A stretch of DNA of 64,000 nucleotides, taken from positions 40,592 through 104,591 of the forward strand of contig NVWU01000016.1 of the NCBI GenBank assembly GCA_002733765.1. The letters run 5' to 3'. Position 1 is the first letter of the stretch. The number at the start of each line of letters is the position of its first letter. Below, in pieces: positions 62,487 to 64,000 of this stretch. The position numbers were made by a program, and so were the translations under genes. This DNA is from Colwellia sp. (GTDB taxonomy: Bacteria > Pseudomonadota > Gammaproteobacteria > Enterobacterales > Alteromonadaceae). Below the pieces are notes generated by a model. It worked only from the letters and a program-made list of their open reading frames with translations, ran no database searches and was not told the origin of the DNA.

Positions 62487-62809
62487 AAATCTATGCCATT
62501 CTCGGTATTACGGAAGAAGAGCGCAAGAACAAACAAAAGCTTATTATTGACTATTGGATTGACGCAGATATAGGTAGGGCGATGTTGTCTGATGATATCG
62601 ACGATTGTGTTAATTACCGTACCATAAATAAAAAAATTTTAGAGGTAGTGCTCAATTCCAGTTACAAAACTATTGAACGGTTACTGGGCGTATTATTAGA
62701 CTTAATTATTTCCTTTGATGGTGTATTGCACGTTAAGTTGAAAGTTGCAAAGCCAGGTGCTTTACGCTACACAAAAAATGTATCTATTACTGCGGAACGT
62801 TCAGCTTAA
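62459..62809 (+). CDS. folB: Dihydroneopterin aldolase
   Basis: A 116-aa dihydroneopterin aldolase, which splits dihydroneopterin to hydroxymethyl-dihydropterin and glycolaldehyde. Motifs are LEIYAILGITEEERKNKQ (with the substrate-binding Glu), VNYRTINKKI, and VAKPGALRYTKNVSI with the catalytic Lys. A strong GGAGGG lies in the end of folM, and the start is 28 bases inside that gene. FolB also has epimerase activity in some bacteria, which matters because folX is reduced to a remnant. Confidence 0.92.
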   Translation: MSSIYVEELEIYAILGITEEERKNKQKLIIDYWIDADIGRAMLSDDIDDCVNYRTINKKILEVVLNSSYKTIERLLGVLLDLIISFDGVLHVKLKVAKPGALRYTKNVSITAERSA

Positions 62810-62958
62810 TGCCGTTTTATATTGTTGTAATGATGTGATGGACACCTTAGCTAATATGTTAGCCTTATAAAAATAAATATCAAGCTTATACAGATAACTC
62901 TGTACTGTTATTAACTAATAAACCAAATTAAATTTAATCAATTAGAGTTATTAAAATC

Positions 62959-63804
62959 ATGAACATAGTCGATGAAATTCAAGCGCTACGCCAGCAAGTT
63001 AAATTATGGCGTATGCAAAATTTAAAGGTAGCTTTTGTGCCAACCATGGGTAATTTGCATAATGGTCATCTTGCCTTAGTAGAAGCCGCTCATCAGCATG
63101 CTGATAAAGTCATTGTCAGTATATTTGTCAATCCAATGCAGTTTGGTTTGAGCGAAGATATTGATAATTATCCGAAAACACTTGAACAAGACAAAAAAAG
63201 ATTAAGCCAAGTTAATGCGGATCTATTATTTATCCCAACCTCAAAAATCATTTACCCTAAAGGCTATACCGACAATACTTTTGTTGATGTGCCTAATATT
63301 TCAAATAAATACTGCGGAAAAAGCCGTCCTGGTCATTTTCGTGGTGTAGCCACTATTGTGTGTAAATTATTTAACTTAGTGCAACCCGATGTCGCTTGTT
63401 TTGGTTCAAAAGACTATCAGCAGCTACAAGTCATTCGAACCATGGTTGAAGACTTATCAATGCCCGTTAAAATTATTCCCGTGGAAATCATTCGTGAAGA
63501 ATCAGGCTTAGCAATGAGTTCGCGCAATGGCTATTTAACACCAAAAGAACGGCTTGTCGCCCCTGTGCTTTACCAAACTTTACAATGGTTGGCTGAGCAA
63601 ATAAAAACCGAAAAAGACTTTTATCGGTTATGCCAACAAGCAAGTAATAAAATAAATCAAGTAGGCTTAACAACAGACTATATCAACATTTGCCATGCAT
63701 ATACGTTAATCAAAGCTAAAAGAAATGATAAAGACTTGGTCATTTTAGCTTCTGCATTTTGCGGTAAAGCAAGATTAATTGATAATATACAAATTACCTT
63801 ATAA
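62959..63804 (+). CDS. panC: Pantothenate synthetase
   Basis: A 281-aa pantoate-beta-alanine ligase, the last step of pantothenate synthesis and so the source of CoA. The nucleotide-binding motifs are PTMGNLHNGHLAL (HxGH) and AMSSRNGYL (KMSKS-like); PGHFRGVATIVCKLFN and FGSKDYQQLQVI are family signatures. The ribosome site is weak (TTAGAG). No panB is adjacent. It follows folB by 149 bases and probably has its own promoter. Confidence 0.95.
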   Translation: MNIVDEIQALRQQVKLWRMQNLKVAFVPTMGNLHNGHLALVEAAHQHADKVIVSIFVNPMQFGLSEDIDNYPKTLEQDKKRLSQVNADLLFIPTSKIIYPKGYTDNTFVDVPNISNKYCGKSRPGHFRGVATIVCKLFNLVQPDVACFGSKDYQQLQVIRTMVEDLSMPVKIIPVEIIREESGLAMSSRNGYLTPKERLVAPVLYQTLQWLAEQIKTEKDFYRLCQQASNKINQVGLTTDYINICHAYTLIKAKRNDKDLVILASAFCGKARLIDNIQITL

Positions 63805-63813
63805 AGGGTATGT

Positions 63814-63838
63814 CTCAGTAAATTGACTATTTACTGAG
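63814..63838 (+). terminator. Hairpin after panC
   Basis: CTCAGTAAA and TTTACTGAG form a perfect 9-bp stem with a seven-base loop, ten bases after the panC stop. A short T-rich stretch (TGCCTTT) follows. It could instead be part of the end of an insertion element. Confidence 0.5.
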
Positions 63839-63966
63839 TGCCTTTAGATAAGCGTTTGGTCATGAGCCAAAAAACTGTGCCATCATACGACAGCGCACGG
63901 ACTGATCTGGTCTAATGGCATAGGACACTTTGATAAAGGATAATATCCTAATTAATCGAGGTGTTT

Positions 63967-64000
63967 ATGAATCAAAAACGACAATACAAAACTTATACGA
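63967..64000 (+). CDS. Start of a CDS truncated by the window edge, possibly a transposase
   Basis: An ATG with GAGG nine bases upstream opens MNQKRQYKTYT and runs off the window. The basic start resembles the N-terminus of IS3-type OrfA proteins. Eleven residues are too few to be sure. Confidence 0.35.
   Translation, partial: MNQKRQYKTYT

Noticed and set aside
62842-62875. Small GCTAA/TTAGC hairpin between folB and panC
   Set aside because: Only five paired bases and no clear T run; not convincing as a terminator.
1-64000. CRISPR arrays, tRNA and rRNA genes
   Set aside because: No regular spacer repeats and no cloverleaf or rRNA-like segment were seen on either strand.

Overview
The window is 64 kb of AT-rich bacterial DNA, most likely from a gammaproteobacterium. 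The reasons are a fused IorA-IorB oxidoreductase, the DUF1302/DUF1329/RND quartet, and a FolE/FolM/FolB folate block with a FolX-like remnant. The species cannot be named from the sequence. About 59.7 kb is one catabolic island, followed by housekeeping folate and pantothenate genes.

Layout. 0-3.8 kb: an acyl-CoA ligase and two adjacent Rieske-oxygenase homologues that have lost opposite halves of the catalytic machinery. 3.8-5.2 kb: an IS110-family (IS1111-like) insertion sequence with a structured 3' non-coding segment. 5.3-8.5 kb: two TetR regulators around a phytoene-desaturase-like flavoprotein. 8.7-14.8 kb: two paralogous P450s flanking an unknown beta-rich protein, an NTF2-like protein, an AhpD/CMD-like protein and an MFS carrier. 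15-20.6 kb: an amidohydrolase, an acyl-CoA dehydrogenase pair, an enoyl-CoA hydratase and a third dehydrogenase. 20.7-27.1 kb: LysR, a fused indolepyruvate-type oxidoreductase and EtfB/EtfA. 27.2-34.8 kb (minus strand): MFS, a UspA-hemerythrin fusion, an extradiol dioxygenase, an SDR, a 3Fe-4S/4Fe-4S ferredoxin, IclR, and a thiolase-fold protein with a DUF35 partner. 35-42 kb: SDR, FAH-family enzyme, ring-hydroxylating dioxygenase alpha and beta, MFS, [2Fe-2S] ferredoxin and reductase. 42-48.9 kb: DUF2889, SDR, ACMSD-like amidohydrolase, FAH, 3-hydroxyacyl-CoA dehydrogenase, thiolase and a catalytically degenerate SDR. 49.2-56 kb: DUF1302, DUF1329, YCF48-like and RND/MMPL envelope proteins. 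56-59.7 kb: VOC protein, enoyl-CoA hydratase, SDR and MDR reductase. 59.8-63.8 kb: folE, a deleted folX remnant, CYTH phosphatase, folM, folB and panC. A new CDS begins at the right edge.

The combined content (ring-hydroxylating dioxygenase with a 3Fe-4S/4Fe-4S ferredoxin, extradiol dioxygenase, IclR, SCP-x-like thiolase, FAH enzyme, MFS permease, P450s, CoA ligase, 3-hydroxyacyl-CoA dehydrogenase and thiolase) resembles the dit cluster for abietane diterpenoid (resin acid) degradation in Pseudomonas abietaniphila. I infer that the island degrades a polycyclic terpenoid or steroid-like carboxylic acid: activation to CoA, P450 and Rieske hydroxylation, aromatisation, meta cleavage, then beta-oxidation and retro-aldol steps feeding electrons to ETF. 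The substrate is not proven by sequence. No tRNA, rRNA or CRISPR was seen.
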